The notes: generated by a model from the sequence alone, not told the origin. DNA of 42,201 nucleotides from Herpetosiphon gulosus (GCF_039545135.1 NZ_BAABRU010000030.1:1-42201), one strand, 5' to 3'. Counted from the first letter of the stretch, positions 1 to 8,450 are shown. Program-made: numbers and translations.

Positions 1-419
1 ATGGCCGATGTCTGGTTCAACAAGACATAATCCTTGCGAAGGGATTGAAACCATTTGACCGCTCTCGCTGAAGATGGCCGATGTCTGGTTCAACAAGACA
101 TAATCCTTGCGAAGGGATTGAAACCATCGAAATGACTGCCATTAAGTCTGAAAAAAACTGTTCAACAAGACATAATCCTTGCGAAGGGATTGAAACCTCG
201 GGGCGGACAAAGTAGCCGTGGTGAGAGTGGTTTGGTTCAACAAGACATAATCCTTGCGAAGGGATTGAAACGTAAATACTACCTCTTCGCGATCGTAATC
301 CACCCAAGTTCAACAAGACATAATCCTTGCGAAGGGATTAAAACCTATTTGGAATTGACCTTCATTCATGAAAGCCAAATAGGTTCAACAAGACATAATC
401 CTTGCGAAGGGATTAAGAA
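1..419 (+). CRISPR. CRISPR array, trailer end, six repeats and five complete spacers
   Basis: Direct repeats of 37 nt begin at 15, 88, 160, 235, 308 and 383. Each starts GTTCAACAAGACATAATCC and the first four end GGGATTGAAAC. Spacers are 36, 35, 38, 36 and 38 nt. The 3' ATTGAAAC is the usual 8-nt crRNA handle of type I and III systems, so transcription should be left to right. The fifth repeat has one change near its end (ATTAAAAC) and the sixth has a degenerate 3' end (ATTAAGAA), which marks the leader-distal end. The leader and older sequence context lie left of the window. The repeat can fold through AATCCTT/AAGG(G)ATT around GCG. No cas gene is visible, so the subtype cannot be assigned. 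Confidence 0.97.
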
Positions 420-662
420 GGCGGTCTTTCCTCCAGCAACAGATCGCTTTTGTTAATTCCATTATCTTGCACGATGCTGGAATAGTCTGAATACCGAGCG
501 CATTTTCTCCCCAAAAATCGACCAAAGCACCCAAAAAAACGAGCATAACATTGCGATTTACCTTAATTCCACTATCTTGCACGATACTGGAAAAGCCCGA
601 TCACTCCGCGCATTTTTCACCCAAATCCAGCTCAAAAGCACCCAAAAAAACCGCAAAAATCA

Positions 663-690
663 TTGACATTTGGTCGTAATCCACTACAAT
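663..690 (+). promoter_or_regulatory. Sigma70-type promoter of the 729 operon
   Basis: A perfect -35 TTGACA (663-668) is followed after 16 bp by TACAAT (685-690), five of six matches to the -10 consensus. It lies 39 bp upstream of the ATG at 729. Confidence 0.65.
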
Positions 691-716
691 TCCACTATCT
701 TGCACGATACTGGAAT
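689..716. promoter_or_regulatory. Palindromic operator overlapping the -10 and start region
   Basis: The third copy of the 28-bp palindrome begins inside the -10 box and ends at the ribosome-binding purines of the next gene (AAGGA, 717-720 region). A repressor bound here would block initiation. The position is seen in sequence; the regulatory role is inferred. The cognate regulator is not identified. Confidence 0.55.
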
Positions 717-728
717 AAGGATACACAT

Positions 729-1061
729 ATGCGTATTATTACTGCCGAAACCTATAATCACTGCGCCGCTGAATGGGAAACCTACCTGCGTGAGCGCTTC
801 CCTGACTGCCGCTGGAACCTTGCCCGCTATGCCGATCTGGAAGCCAATGATCAGGTGTCACAGGATACCGACGGGAACGACATCACCGTCGGCTTCATCG
901 TGGTCGGAACGAATCCACGGGGCGATGAATACAGCCTGATGGTGGCCAACCATGACGCGGCGGCGGGGCTGGTTCCGTTGGGAATGGTGCAGGCAACCCT
1001 CGACGATGTGGGCGCGACCATTCAACGCATGCTGGGCATTGACCTGCTCCGCGCCGCATAA
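729..1061 (+). CDS. Hypothetical protein, 110 aa
   Basis: The start is the ATG at 729, preceded by AAGGA at a suitable distance and by the promoter and operator described above; an upstream in-frame start would lie inside the promoter. The product begins MRIITAETYNHCAAEWETYL, is mixed and slightly acidic, and has no membrane segment or recognised motif. It is first in an apparent operon: the next gene starts 15 bp downstream with its own AAGGAG. Function unknown. Its position under a strongly palindromic operator suggests tight control, possibly autoregulation, but no helix-turn-helix is evident. Confidence 0.75.
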   Translation: MRIITAETYNHCAAEWETYLRERFPDCRWNLARYADLEANDQVSQDTDGNDITVGFIVVGTNPRGDEYSLMVANHDAAAGLVPLGMVQATLDDVGATIQRMLGIDLLRAA

Positions 1062-1075
1062 CGAAGGAGCAGCCC

Positions 1076-1828
1076 ATGCCGCAGCGCCGTGTCACCGTTA
1101 ACCGCCATACGCGGGTTATGCCGATCAAAACGTTTGCGATCACCTGCCGCTGGTGTGGGGACGACGCGACTATCGAAGCCTACCCTGGTCGGATGCCAAC
1201 CCTTTGTAGTAAAAAATGCGCCATCGAAGCCCGCAAGGATCATGACCGTCGGCGCAAGGCGGGCAAAACGACCGCCCCGCCAGCGCCGCGAGCTGCTGCT
1301 GTGGTTGCGCCGATGGCCCTGCCTTCACGCTTCGTGCTCTGGCCATCCGAAGTTGACCGAACGCTGGATCGGTCATTACAGGGGGTGTTTGGGACGGGTT
1401 TGTTGGGGACGATGAAAACCAAGGCCGATGGGCGGCGGGTGCTGGCGATCCTTGATGTGCTGCTCGGTGAATCGTGGGCAGTGACGGTGCGCTGGGTCGT
1501 GTTGGAATGTATCCGGCGGGAACCGGAAGCCTTGACGGCACGGCTGGCGGTGGCGCTTACCCCTGACCCGCTGCGCAAGGAAGTCCGGTGGCAACAGGAA
1601 GTTGCTGATCTGCGCAGCCAGCTTACCGAGCAGGGGCGGTTAAATCGAAGCCAGCGGGAGCACCTTCGGGCGCTTGGCGTGGCCGTCGGCGATCAGGTCG
1701 TTGGTGTTCATATGGGTGGATTAGGCGAGGAAGAAGCCTTGACGGCGGCGCAGCGTGGAGTGGCTGAGCGCGAACTGGCAGCGGCCTTGGTGCGGCTAGA
1801 GGCGACCTTGACGGCAGCGGTAGGATAG
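1076..1828 (+). CDS. Zinc-ribbon protein, 250 aa, paralogue of the IS-interrupted gene downstream
   Basis: ATG at 1076 follows AAGGAG. Residues 24-48 hold a four-cysteine knuckle (TCRWC and LCSKKC: C24, C27, C44, C48), followed by a basic stretch (DHDRRRK). A conserved middle block, about residues 85-165, contains RFVLWPSEV, MKTKA and VRWVVLE. The same block occurs in the interrupted gene at 3413-4066 (RFVCWPTEV, MKTKA, VRWLVLE), so the two are tandem paralogues. The C-terminal third is rich in Ala, Leu and Arg and probably helical. The family is not recognised. A DNA-binding or mobile-element accessory role is plausible but unproven. Confidence 0.8.
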   Translation: MPQRRVTVNRHTRVMPIKTFAITCRWCGDDATIEAYPGRMPTLCSKKCAIEARKDHDRRRKAGKTTAPPAPRAAAVVAPMALPSRFVLWPSEVDRTLDRSLQGVFGTGLLGTMKTKADGRRVLAILDVLLGESWAVTVRWVVLECIRREPEALTARLAVALTPDPLRKEVRWQQEVADLRSQLTEQGRLNRSQREHLRALGVAVGDQVVGVHMGGLGEEEALTAAQRGVAERELAAALVRLEATLTAAVG

Positions 1829-1855
1829 CAGCGGCTCTAGCACGAGGATATCAGC

Positions 1856-1972
1856 ATGATCCCAGATCGCTTTGTCTTCTATGCCGCACGGGTGCAGACG
1901 ATGCGGCAGCCAATCACCGTATTTTGTCGGCACTGTTATCGCGAGCAGATGCGCAACGGCGTGGTGTGCTGA
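1856..1972 (+). pseudogene. 5' fragment of a zinc-ribbon gene cut by an IS481-like element
   Basis: ATG at 1856 opens a frame whose first zinc pair is FCRHC (C24, C27). The frame enters the IS at 1965 and stops at TGA 1970-1972 inside the IS end. The part belonging to the original gene is 1856-1964. Joined to 3417 onward (109 + 650 = 759 nt, exactly 253 codons), it rebuilds a 252-aa protein. That protein has a second pair CPAC at residues 43-46, matching the spacing and length of the intact 250-aa paralogue just upstream. Confidence 0.85.
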
Positions 1973-2011
1973 TCAGGTACATCGTCACCCAGATCATCTA
2001 CATCATCGGCG
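1965..2011 (+). repeat. Left terminal inverted repeat of the IS
   Basis: 47 bp that pair imperfectly with 3365-3411. The outer 19 bp are identical; inside, the ACATCATCGG motif occurs in both arms and is a likely transposase-binding site. Confidence 0.9.
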
Positions 2012-2065
2012 ACCGATCCGCTATCATAACGACCGTCCCCATTTTTTGGCTTGCGGAGGTCATCA

Positions 2066-3373
2066 ATGGTCACGGATCGCTGGTTTGCTACCCGCCGAAC
2101 GTTGTACGAATTGCTCCACACGAACCCCGACTGGTCGAATCGCCAGTTTGCCACCGCGCTCAACGTTTCCACCGATTGGGTGCGTATCTGGAAACAGCGC
2201 ATTGGCTCGCCACCCCATCCCGATCCGGATGTCGTTTGCCAGAGCCAATCACGCGCCCGCAAAACCCCACCGCCCGCATGGAGTGATCGCGTTATTGAGC
2301 GGATTCTGACCTTACGCCAGGAGTTGGCCACGCAGTTCCATCGCACCGTCGGAGCCAAAACCATTCTGGCCTATCTCCAGCGCGATCCTGATCTCGCCGA
2401 TGAGCGGATTCCCCGTTCACCCACCACGGTCAATCGCATCTTGCGCGATCATCAGCTGCTCGTAGACCCACCTACGCACCAGCGCCAGCCGCGCACGCTC
2501 TGTCCGCCCATGCAGGAGATTGAAATCGATTTTACCGATGTCACCACCATTCCCCCCGACCCCGATGGCAAACGCCAGCACGCCGCCGAAGCCTTTATGT
2601 GGGTTGATGCGGGGACATCGATTCCCGTCGCCGCGCGGATCAGCACCGATTTTCATATGGCTTCGGTGATTCGCACCACGGCCAGCATCCTCCAGCAGAT
2701 CGGCCTCCCAGCGCGTATCCGCATGGATTGTGATGTGCGCTTGGTCAGCAATAATCGCATGGCGGATTTTCCATCGCCCTTCCAACGCTTGTTGCTCAAT
2801 CTCGGGATTCAGGTCGAGGTCTGTCCCCCGCATCGACCCGACTTAAAGCCGTTCGTGGAGCGGTTTCACAAAAATTACAAGGGCGAATCGGTCTATCCGA
2901 ACTGGCCAACGACCGAGGCCGAAGCGCAAGCGCAAGCCGATGCGTACTGTGAATGGTATCGCACCGAACGCCCGCACCAAGGCCGGGCCTGTGGCAATCG
3001 CCCACCTGCCGAGGCGTTTCCTGAGTTGCCCGTGTTACCACCGGTTCCGGCGCAGGTCGATGCCGATGGCTGGCTGAACCAGATCGATGGCTGGACGTTT
3101 GTTCGGCGGGTCAATGCGCAAGGCAAGCTCATACTGGATGGCGCAACGTATACGGCGGGAATCGCCTATGCAGGCCAAGAACTAGCGGTCCAGGTGGATG
3201 CTGCCGCACGGGAATTGATCCTGATTCAGCGTGAACAGGCGGTCAAACGACTCAAACTCAAGCGGCTCTTAGGTGGGATGATGCCGTTCGAGCAGCTGGT
3301 TGAGGCATTGTGTGGCTTGGCTGCGCAGGAAACCAAACGGCTCAACCAACGCCAGCAGCGCCGCCGCCGATGA
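2066..3373 (+). CDS. IS481-like DDE transposase (rve integrase core), 435 aa
   Basis: The start is the ATG at 2066 because GGAGG lies 6 bp upstream; an in-frame TTG at 2051 has no such site. The N-terminal 130 residues form a helix-turn-helix region (WSNRQFATALNVSTDWVRIW and a second winged segment). The rve core follows: first Asp in EIDFTD (D155 or D158), second in RMDCDVR (D221 or D223), Glu in KPFVERFHKNYKGE (E265). The next segment (EWYRTERPHQG) is the usual post-catalytic motif of this group. The C-terminus is very basic (QRRRR). It catalyses cut-and-paste or copy movement of its own element. Confidence 0.93.
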   Translation: MVTDRWFATRRTLYELLHTNPDWSNRQFATALNVSTDWVRIWKQRIGSPPHPDPDVVCQSQSRARKTPPPAWSDRVIERILTLRQELATQFHRTVGAKTILAYLQRDPDLADERIPRSPTTVNRILRDHQLLVDPPTHQRQPRTLCPPMQEIEIDFTDVTTIPPDPDGKRQHAAEAFMWVDAGTSIPVAARISTDFHMASVIRTTASILQQIGLPARIRMDCDVRLVSNNRMADFPSPFQRLLLNLGIQVEVCPPHRPDLKPFVERFHKNYKGESVYPNWPTTEAEAQAQADAYCEWYRTERPHQGRACGNRPPAEAFPELPVLPPVPAQVDADGWLNQIDGWTFVRRVNAQGKLILDGATYTAGIAYAGQELAVQVDAAARELILIQREQAVKRLKLKRLLGGMMPFEQLVEALCGLAAQETKRLNQRQQRRRR

Positions 3374-3411
3374 TGTGGATGATCCGACCGATGATGTACC
3401 TGATCAGCACA
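3365..3411 (-). repeat. Right terminal inverted repeat of the IS
   Basis: Reverse complement of the left end, ending TGATCAGCACA at 3411; the transposase stop codon (3371-3373) lies inside it. It is followed directly by the CGTGG target duplication. Confidence 0.9.
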
Positions 3412-3412
3412 C

Positions 3413-4066
3413 GTGGTCTGTGGCTTGTACTATTGTCCCGCCTGTGAGAAAAAAAAGATTGCCTACGCCGCTCGGAAGGCAGGCAATCCCACGACCCCCG
3501 CTACCGATGCCATTCCGACAACCTATCTGATGCCTCAGCGGTTTGTCTGCTGGCCGACGGAGGTGTCGCCCGATGGCATGGAGGCGCTCGCGGTGGCGGT
3601 CTCGGTGATGAAAACCAAGGCACAGGCCCGTGATGTCGTCACCTTAATCTGGCACATGCTCTACGAATACCGCGCGGCGATTGTGCGCTGGCTGGTGCTC
3701 GAAGGACTGCTGAACGATCCGTCGGTGATTCCTGATCGACTGGCCTTTTTCTTGTTTATCGACGAGGATCGGGAAGATGTGCTGTGGTGGCGACAGCTGC
3801 TCTTGATACAGCCTCGCCTTGCGAAGAATGGCACGCTGGGCGTGCGGATGCGGGTGGAGCTTGAGGATATCGTGATGCCATTGCTGCAATTTTTTATGAA
3901 GACGCAGTTCGATGGTGTTGGGTTTGAACAACAGATCGCACCCGATCATCACGCCACTGTCACCTATCATTTGGCCACGGCGCTGTGCCAGCTTGAGGCG
4001 CGGCTGGCGGTCGAGGTGACGTGGACGATTGAGGATTGGCTTGGTGGCGACGAACCCGTGTCGTGA
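3413..4066 (+). pseudogene. 3' fragment of the zinc-ribbon gene cut by the IS
   Basis: The frame continues from the IS junction: VVCGLYYCPACEKKK, supplying the second zinc pair (C-P-A-C). It then carries the same RFVCWPTEV...MKTKA...VRWLVLEG block as the intact paralogue at 1076-1828. A GTG at 3413 could in theory start it, but there is no ribosome-binding site in the IS end, so it is better read as the remainder of the gene begun at 1856. The coding body is otherwise undamaged, with no frameshift or stop for 217 codons, which supports recent disruption. Confidence 0.85.
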
Positions 4067-4111
4067 ACCATCCAGTCAGTTGGGTTGCTGTATCACAAAA
4101 AGGATGCCGGT

Positions 4112-4636
4112 ATGTGGCTTGCGTATGGGTTGAGTTCAGCGCAGGGATTGGTGCATATCAGCGAGGTCGTGCGTGGCCGCACCGCGCTGGCATGTCCGTA
4201 TTGTGCCTGTCCGCTGATCGCCAAAAAAGGCCAGCGGGTGAGCCATCACTTTGCCCACGATGGAGCAACGTGCAAACCCGTGCGCCGCACCCGTGATCTG
4301 CCAACCCTGCCGTGGTTTGATTCCTTTACCCTGCATCTCCCGCCGCGCCTCTGGGCCACGCTTCAAGCCTTTCGGTCCGATCGCTCCTATGATGCCCACT
4401 GGCTTACAACCGCCGGACTGATTACCTACAATAGCTTTATGCGTCGCCACGAGCTGACCAAACTGGGCCAGATTCCGTTTGGGCTGCTCTCGGTCAACCT
4501 CTTTAGCCGCCTGCATGAGGAGCGGCTGGCGACCATCCATGATCAGATGGAAGCACGGGTGACGCGGGCGGGGCAGGCTGATGATCCGGTGGCGCTCGAC
4601 GAAGCCGTGACCGATCTGCGCCTGTATCGAGCGTAA
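4112..4636 (+). CDS. CoiA-like zinc-finger protein, 174 aa, possibly truncated by an in-frame TAA
   Basis: ATG at 4112 has AAGGA upstream; a TTG at 4085 is less likely. Residues about 20-65 hold CPYCACPL...HHFAHDGATC, the Cys-x2-Cys...His-Phe-Ala-His...Cys pattern of the N-terminal domain of competence CoiA-like proteins; the protein at 34784 has a matching segment. The CoiA nuclease domain itself is not seen here. The TAA at 4634-4636 is in the same frame as the next gene, so the two may once have been one protein of about 320 aa. Role unknown; probably DNA processing. Confidence 0.7.
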   Translation: MWLAYGLSSAQGLVHISEVVRGRTALACPYCACPLIAKKGQRVSHHFAHDGATCKPVRRTRDLPTLPWFDSFTLHLPPRLWATLQAFRSDRSYDAHWLTTAGLITYNSFMRRHELTKLGQIPFGLLSVNLFSRLHEERLATIHDQMEARVTRAGQADDPVALDEAVTDLRLYRA

Positions 4637-4645
4637 TGGCAGCGA

Positions 4646-5065
4646 GTGTTGCGGCTCTCGCTCTACTGCCTCGCGATTGAGACCCCCAGCGAGCATTTTT
4701 ATAAAATCGGCGTGACGGCGCGGCCCATTGCTGAGCGGGTGTCCGAGCTTCAGCTTGCGCTCAATCCGCACGTTGGCGCGGCAACGATCACGGTTTTAGG
4801 TGTGTGGCCGCAGCGGGGCCATGTGGAGCGCTATGCCCATTTTCGCCATCAGGCCCATCGCCGGACGCTGGGCACATTTCAGGAATACTTTGCTTTTCCC
4901 GATATGAAGGCGGTGGTGCGGGATTTCAACCGCATGCCCAAGAAGGTGCTGAAGGCGCTTGAGCAGGGCGTGTTGGCGGGAGCGCCGTCGGTCGTGATGC
5001 AGGCGATAGCAGCGGAGAAGGCTGCGCAGGATCGCATGCGCAATGACTCCAGTCGCAGCCGATAG
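4646..5065 (+). CDS. GIY-YIG superfamily protein, T5orf172/MUG113-like, 139 aa
   Basis: The frame contains YCLAIE...FYKIGVTARPIAERVSELQ and later GHVERYAH...EYFAF, resembling the core of T5orf172-type GIY-YIG domains: the Y-K-I-G-x-T strand, the Arg of the helix, and a downstream Glu. The only in-frame starts are GTG 4646 and TTG 4649, and neither has a clear ribosome-binding site. The frame is open back to the TAA at 4634 that ends the preceding CoiA-like gene. It is therefore either translationally coupled (9-bp gap) or the C-terminal half of a broken fusion. The C-terminus is Ala- and Arg-rich. Confidence 0.6.
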   Translation: MLRLSLYCLAIETPSEHFYKIGVTARPIAERVSELQLALNPHVGAATITVLGVWPQRGHVERYAHFRHQAHRRTLGTFQEYFAFPDMKAVVRDFNRMPKKVLKALEQGVLAGAPSVVMQAIAAEKAAQDRMRNDSSRSR

Positions 5066-5244
5066 GCACGCGGCGGCTGATGGCACAGCGAACACTGCTT
5101 TGTTGTCCAAGTCCAGTGGTATCGCTTGAGAAGCATTCTAACGGTAGAACGGATTGCACCTTGATTAGCCTGATGCGGTCAGACACTCCTCTTGCTGCGA
5201 ATTGGTATCGAGCATCGGTATTCCTGCTGTTGCTGATGCTTTTT

Positions 5245-5253
5245 TGGTATACT
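5245..5253 (+). promoter_or_regulatory. Extended -10 promoter element upstream of drmD
   Basis: TGG followed by TATACT (5248-5253) is an extended -10 element, 31 bp before the drmD ATG. The -35 region (about 5225-5230) is poor, as is common for extended -10 promoters. It is the best candidate for the start of the DISARM transcript. Confidence 0.45.
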
Positions 5254-5284
5254 ACCCCTGAACCGATTTGCTGGAGATTGTGGT

Positions 5285-8200
5285 ATGGCTGCAACTGTTC
5301 CTGAACAAGGCCAAGTCGTCCAGGTACGTCACCGTCGCTATGTGGTTACGACGATTCAACAACGTCTTCTTCCACAACCCCTGCTGGCCACGCCCATCCC
5401 ACCTCAGCATGTCGTTACTCTGCAAGCGCTTGAAGAAGATGCCCTTGGCGAGGAACTCCAAGTGGTGTGGGAATTGGAGGTCGGTGCGCAGGTCGTCAAT
5501 CAGCGAGCCTTGCCTGCCCCTGATGGCTTTGATGCCCCTCAACGCTTTGATGCATTTTTGGATGCAGTGCGCTGGGGAACGGTTGCGAGTGCCAATACGC
5601 GTGCGCTCCAAGCCCCCTTTCGGAGTGGGATTGCCATTGAAGATTATCAGCTTGATCCGGTGGTTCGTGCGATTCAGATGCCGCGTGCCAATTTGTTGAT
5701 TGCTGATGATGTTGGCTTGGGCAAAACGGTGGAAACTGGCTTGGTCATGCAGGAATTGATGGTGCGGCAGCGCGTGCGGACAGTGCTGATTGTCTGCCCC
5801 TCGGCGTTACAGATCCAATGGCGCGATCAAATGCGTGAGAAATTTGGCCTCTCCTTTCGGATTGTCGATAGTGCGCTCATGCGGACGTTGCGTCGTGAAC
5901 GGGGGTTGCATGTCAATCCATGGAGCCATTATCCGCTGTTGATTACCTCGATTGATTTTCTCAAGCGAGATCGCCCGATGCGCTTGATGCGTGAAACCTT
6001 GCCCGCCGATGATACGCCGCGTTATCCCCGCCGCTTTGATTTACTCGTCATCGACGAGGTGCATAATGTGGCACCTTCAGGTCGCGGCCAGTATGCGGTC
6101 GATTCATTACGCACGTTGGCCATTCGCCAGATTGCGCCGCATTTTGAGCATCGCTTGTTTCTCTCGGCCACGCCGCACAATGGCTATGCCGAGAGCTTTA
6201 GCGCCCTCTTAGAATTATTGGATAACCAACGGTTTGCTCGTGGCGTGATGCCTGATCGCCAGCAATTACAAACGATCATGGTGCGGCGGCTCAAATCCGA
6301 TATTACTGCGTGGGATGGCTCACCCCGTTTCCCCCAGCGTGTGGTTGTGCCACTCGAAGTTCACTATCGCGAGCGTGAGCGGGAAGCCCACCGCATTTTA
6401 GCGGCCTATAGCCGTGAACGCTTGCACCAGGCACGCGATGCCAGCGAACGGGTTGCCACGGAGTTTGTGCTCAAGCTGTTGAAAAAACGGCTGTTTTCGT
6501 CACCCGAAGCCTTTGCGCTTACGCTCGAACAGCATGAACGGACGCTGCATCAGCCCAAAAAACCGCTGGCTCAGCGTGCTCCGTCGCTGAGTGTCTTACG
6601 CCAGCATCTTGCCGACATTGACGATGAGGAGCTGGAGGATGAAACCCCTGATCGCGATGATGGCCTCACGGTTGCGGCAACCTTCTTTGCCCCATTGACG
6701 GCCACCGAACGGGAGTATCTTCAACAGTTGCGCCAATGGGCCGAGCAGGCGCGGGTCATGAGCGATAGCCGACTGGAGATGCTCATTGCGTGGTTACGCC
6801 AGCACATCCAGCTCGATGGTGTTTGGACGAATCAACGGGTGGTGATTTTTACCGAATATCGGGCCACTCAACGCTGGTTAATGCAGATGCTTGCGGCGCA
6901 TGGGTTTGGGCAGCCTGATCGGATTGCGTTACTCTATGGAGGCATGGCCGCTGATCAGCGTGAACGAATCAAGGCGGCGTTTCAGGCTGATCCGGCGCTG
7001 GCTTCTGTGCGCATCTTGTTGGCAACGGATGCCGCTTCCGAAGGGATCGATCTCCAAAAATATTGTTCGCACCTGATTCATATGGAGATTCCGTGGAATC
7101 CCAGTCGCTTGGAGCAGCGCAATGGGCGGATTGATCGCCATGGCCAGCATGCCAAATCGGTGCAGATTTATCATTTTGTCAGCCATGGTTGGCAGCATCA
7201 CGATGCGACCACCCCCGGCTCACTCGAAGCCGATCTTGAGTTTTTGTTTCGCGCTGCCCAAAAGGTCAATACCATTCGCGAGGATCTTGGCAAGGTTGGC
7301 CCCGTGATTGCGGCTCAGGTTGAGGAAGCCATGTTGGGCCAGCGCCGGAGCCTCGATACGACGGTTGCCGAAACCCAAAGCGCTCCGGTGCGGGCGTTGC
7401 TGAAATTTGAGCGCTCGTTGCGTGAGCATATTCAGCAATTGCACGAGCAATTGCACGAAACTCAGCGCAGCTTGCATCTCACGCCCGACCGTATCAAAAA
7501 CGCGGTTGCTGTGGCGTTAGCCCTTGCCAATTTGCCAGGGCTTGAACCGGTTGCCAATGACGAAGGGGTGTTTTGGATGCCCGCGCTCACCGGGAGTTGG
7601 GCCGAGGCGACCATGGGCTTGGCTCATCCGCATACTCACGCGATTCGCCCGATTACCTTCGACCACGAACGCGCTCGCGACCGTGATGACGTGGTATTGG
7701 TGCATTTGAATCACCGCCTTGTCCAGATGGCACTGCGGTTGCTTCGGGCTGAAGTGTGGGCGACCAATCAACAACAACGCCTGTTTCGGGTTACGGCACG
7801 CACGGCCCCCAATGCGGCCTTGGATACGCCCGCCGTGGTGGCCTGTGCGCGATTGGTGATGCTCGGTGGGGATCAGCAGCGCTTGCATGAGGAGTTGGTC
7901 TTCGCTGGCGGTTGGATTCGTGATGGACGCTGGACACGCATGAGTGTGGCGGATGTTGAGCGGGTGATCGGTTCAATGCAGGATCAGGCGGTTGCGCCAG
8001 CCGTGGCAGAGCGCCTGCGCAACATCTGGTCGCAGTATGAAGCGCCGCTCCTCACGGCCCTTGATGCACGGGTGAGCGATCGTATGAACTCCTTGCAGCG
8101 CCAACTGCGCGAACGCGCCGACTCCGAAGCCCAAGCGATGCAGCGTATCTTGAGCGAACTTGAACAGGCGATTCGCCACAAATTACATGCTTTTACGACT

Positions 8201-8401
8201 GATCTGCAATTGTCGCTGTTTTCCAATCCTGAGAAAGAGCAAGTTGCCCGCAATCAGGAAGCCCTGCGTTTACGGTTGCAGCACATTCCTGCCGAACGCG
8301 ATCAGGAAATGCAGGCAATTGCCGATCGATTTGCCAATCCGCAGCCACGCTTCTTTCCGGTAGCAACCCTGTTTGTTGTGCCCGAACGCCTGAATCGCTA
8401 A
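5285..8401 (+). CDS. drmD: DISARM protein DrmD, SNF2-like helicase, 1038 aa
   Basis: Superfamily 2 ATPase with a Swi2/Snf2 layout. Walker A is DDVGLGKT (141-148), the DEVH box is at 257-260, motif III is SATPHNG (294-300), and the C-terminal helicase domain has VVIFTEYRA, LLATDAASEGIDLQ and the R-finger segment EQRNGRIDRHGQ. A long helical region follows to the C-terminus. ATG at 5285 is preceded by GGAG. DrmD is the class 1 signature of DISARM, an anti-phage system combining a methylase with helicase and nuclease components. The methylase gene drmMI starts 49 bp downstream. DrmD alone could be confused with other SNF2 helicases; the drmMI, drmA, drmB and drmC neighbours settle it. Confidence 0.9.
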   Translation: MAATVPEQGQVVQVRHRRYVVTTIQQRLLPQPLLATPIPPQHVVTLQALEEDALGEELQVVWELEVGAQVVNQRALPAPDGFDAPQRFDAFLDAVRWGTVASANTRALQAPFRSGIAIEDYQLDPVVRAIQMPRANLLIADDVGLGKTVETGLVMQELMVRQRVRTVLIVCPSALQIQWRDQMREKFGLSFRIVDSALMRTLRRERGLHVNPWSHYPLLITSIDFLKRDRPMRLMRETLPADDTPRYPRRFDLLVIDEVHNVAPSGRGQYAVDSLRTLAIRQIAPHFEHRLFLSATPHNGYAESFSALLELLDNQRFARGVMPDRQQLQTIMVRRLKSDITAWDGSPRFPQRVVVPLEVHYREREREAHRILAAYSRERLHQARDASERVATEFVLKLLKKRLFSSPEAFALTLEQHERTLHQPKKPLAQRAPSLSVLRQHLADIDDEELEDETPDRDDGLTVAATFFAPLTATEREYLQQLRQWAEQARVMSDSRLEMLIAWLRQHIQLDGVWTNQRVVIFTEYRATQRWLMQMLAAHGFGQPDRIALLYGGMAADQRERIKAAFQADPALASVRILLATDAASEGIDLQKYCSHLIHMEIPWNPSRLEQRNGRIDRHGQHAKSVQIYHFVSHGWQHHDATTPGSLEADLEFLFRAAQKVNTIREDLGKVGPVIAAQVEEAMLGQRRSLDTTVAETQSAPVRALLKFERSLREHIQQLHEQLHETQRSLHLTPDRIKNAVAVALALANLPGLEPVANDEGVFWMPALTGSWAEATMGLAHPHTHAIRPITFDHERARDRDDVVLVHLNHRLVQMALRLLRAEVWATNQQQRLFRVTARTAPNAALDTPAVVACARLVMLGGDQQRLHEELVFAGGWIRDGRWTRMSVADVERVIGSMQDQAVAPAVAERLRNIWSQYEAPLLTALDARVSDRMNSLQRQLRERADSEAQAMQRILSELEQAIRHKLHAFTTDLQLSLFSNPEKEQVARNQEALRLRLQHIPAERDQEMQAIADRFANPQPRFFPVATLFVVPERLNR

Positions 8402-8450
8402 ACGATCGGGCACGATGGGGTCGGTCTTTCCGCTTTGACACGAGGTGGTC

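Larger units (their letters stand above)
456..716. repeat. Tandem units (about 110 and 123 bp) carrying a 28-bp palindrome, three copies
   Basis: The palindrome runs ATTCCA-C-TATC-T-TGCA-C-GATA-C-TGGAAT and occurs at 456-483, 566-593 and 689-716. Only the single bases between the blocks break the dyad symmetry. The sequence between copies is also related: both intervals contain a GCGCATTTT block and then GCACCCAAAAAAAC, so the whole unit is repeated, not only the palindrome. Spacing is 110 and 123 bp. It lies between the CRISPR trailer and a small operon. A multi-copy operator or a protein-binding iteron array are the likely readings. Confidence 0.85.
1965..3411 (+). mobile_element. Complete insertion sequence, IS481/rve-transposase type, 1447 bp
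   Basis: The ends begin TGTGCTGATCAGGTACATC on the left and finish with its exact reverse complement on the right; the imperfect terminal repeat continues to about 47 bp (about 41 matches). A 5-bp direct repeat CGTGG flanks it at 1960-1964 and 3412-3416, a target-site duplication. TGT...ACA ends and a short duplication fit IS481 and related DDE elements. One transposase gene fills the interior. Excision of the IS plus one CGTGG restores an open frame in the host gene, so boundaries are exact and insertion is recent. Confidence 0.93.
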
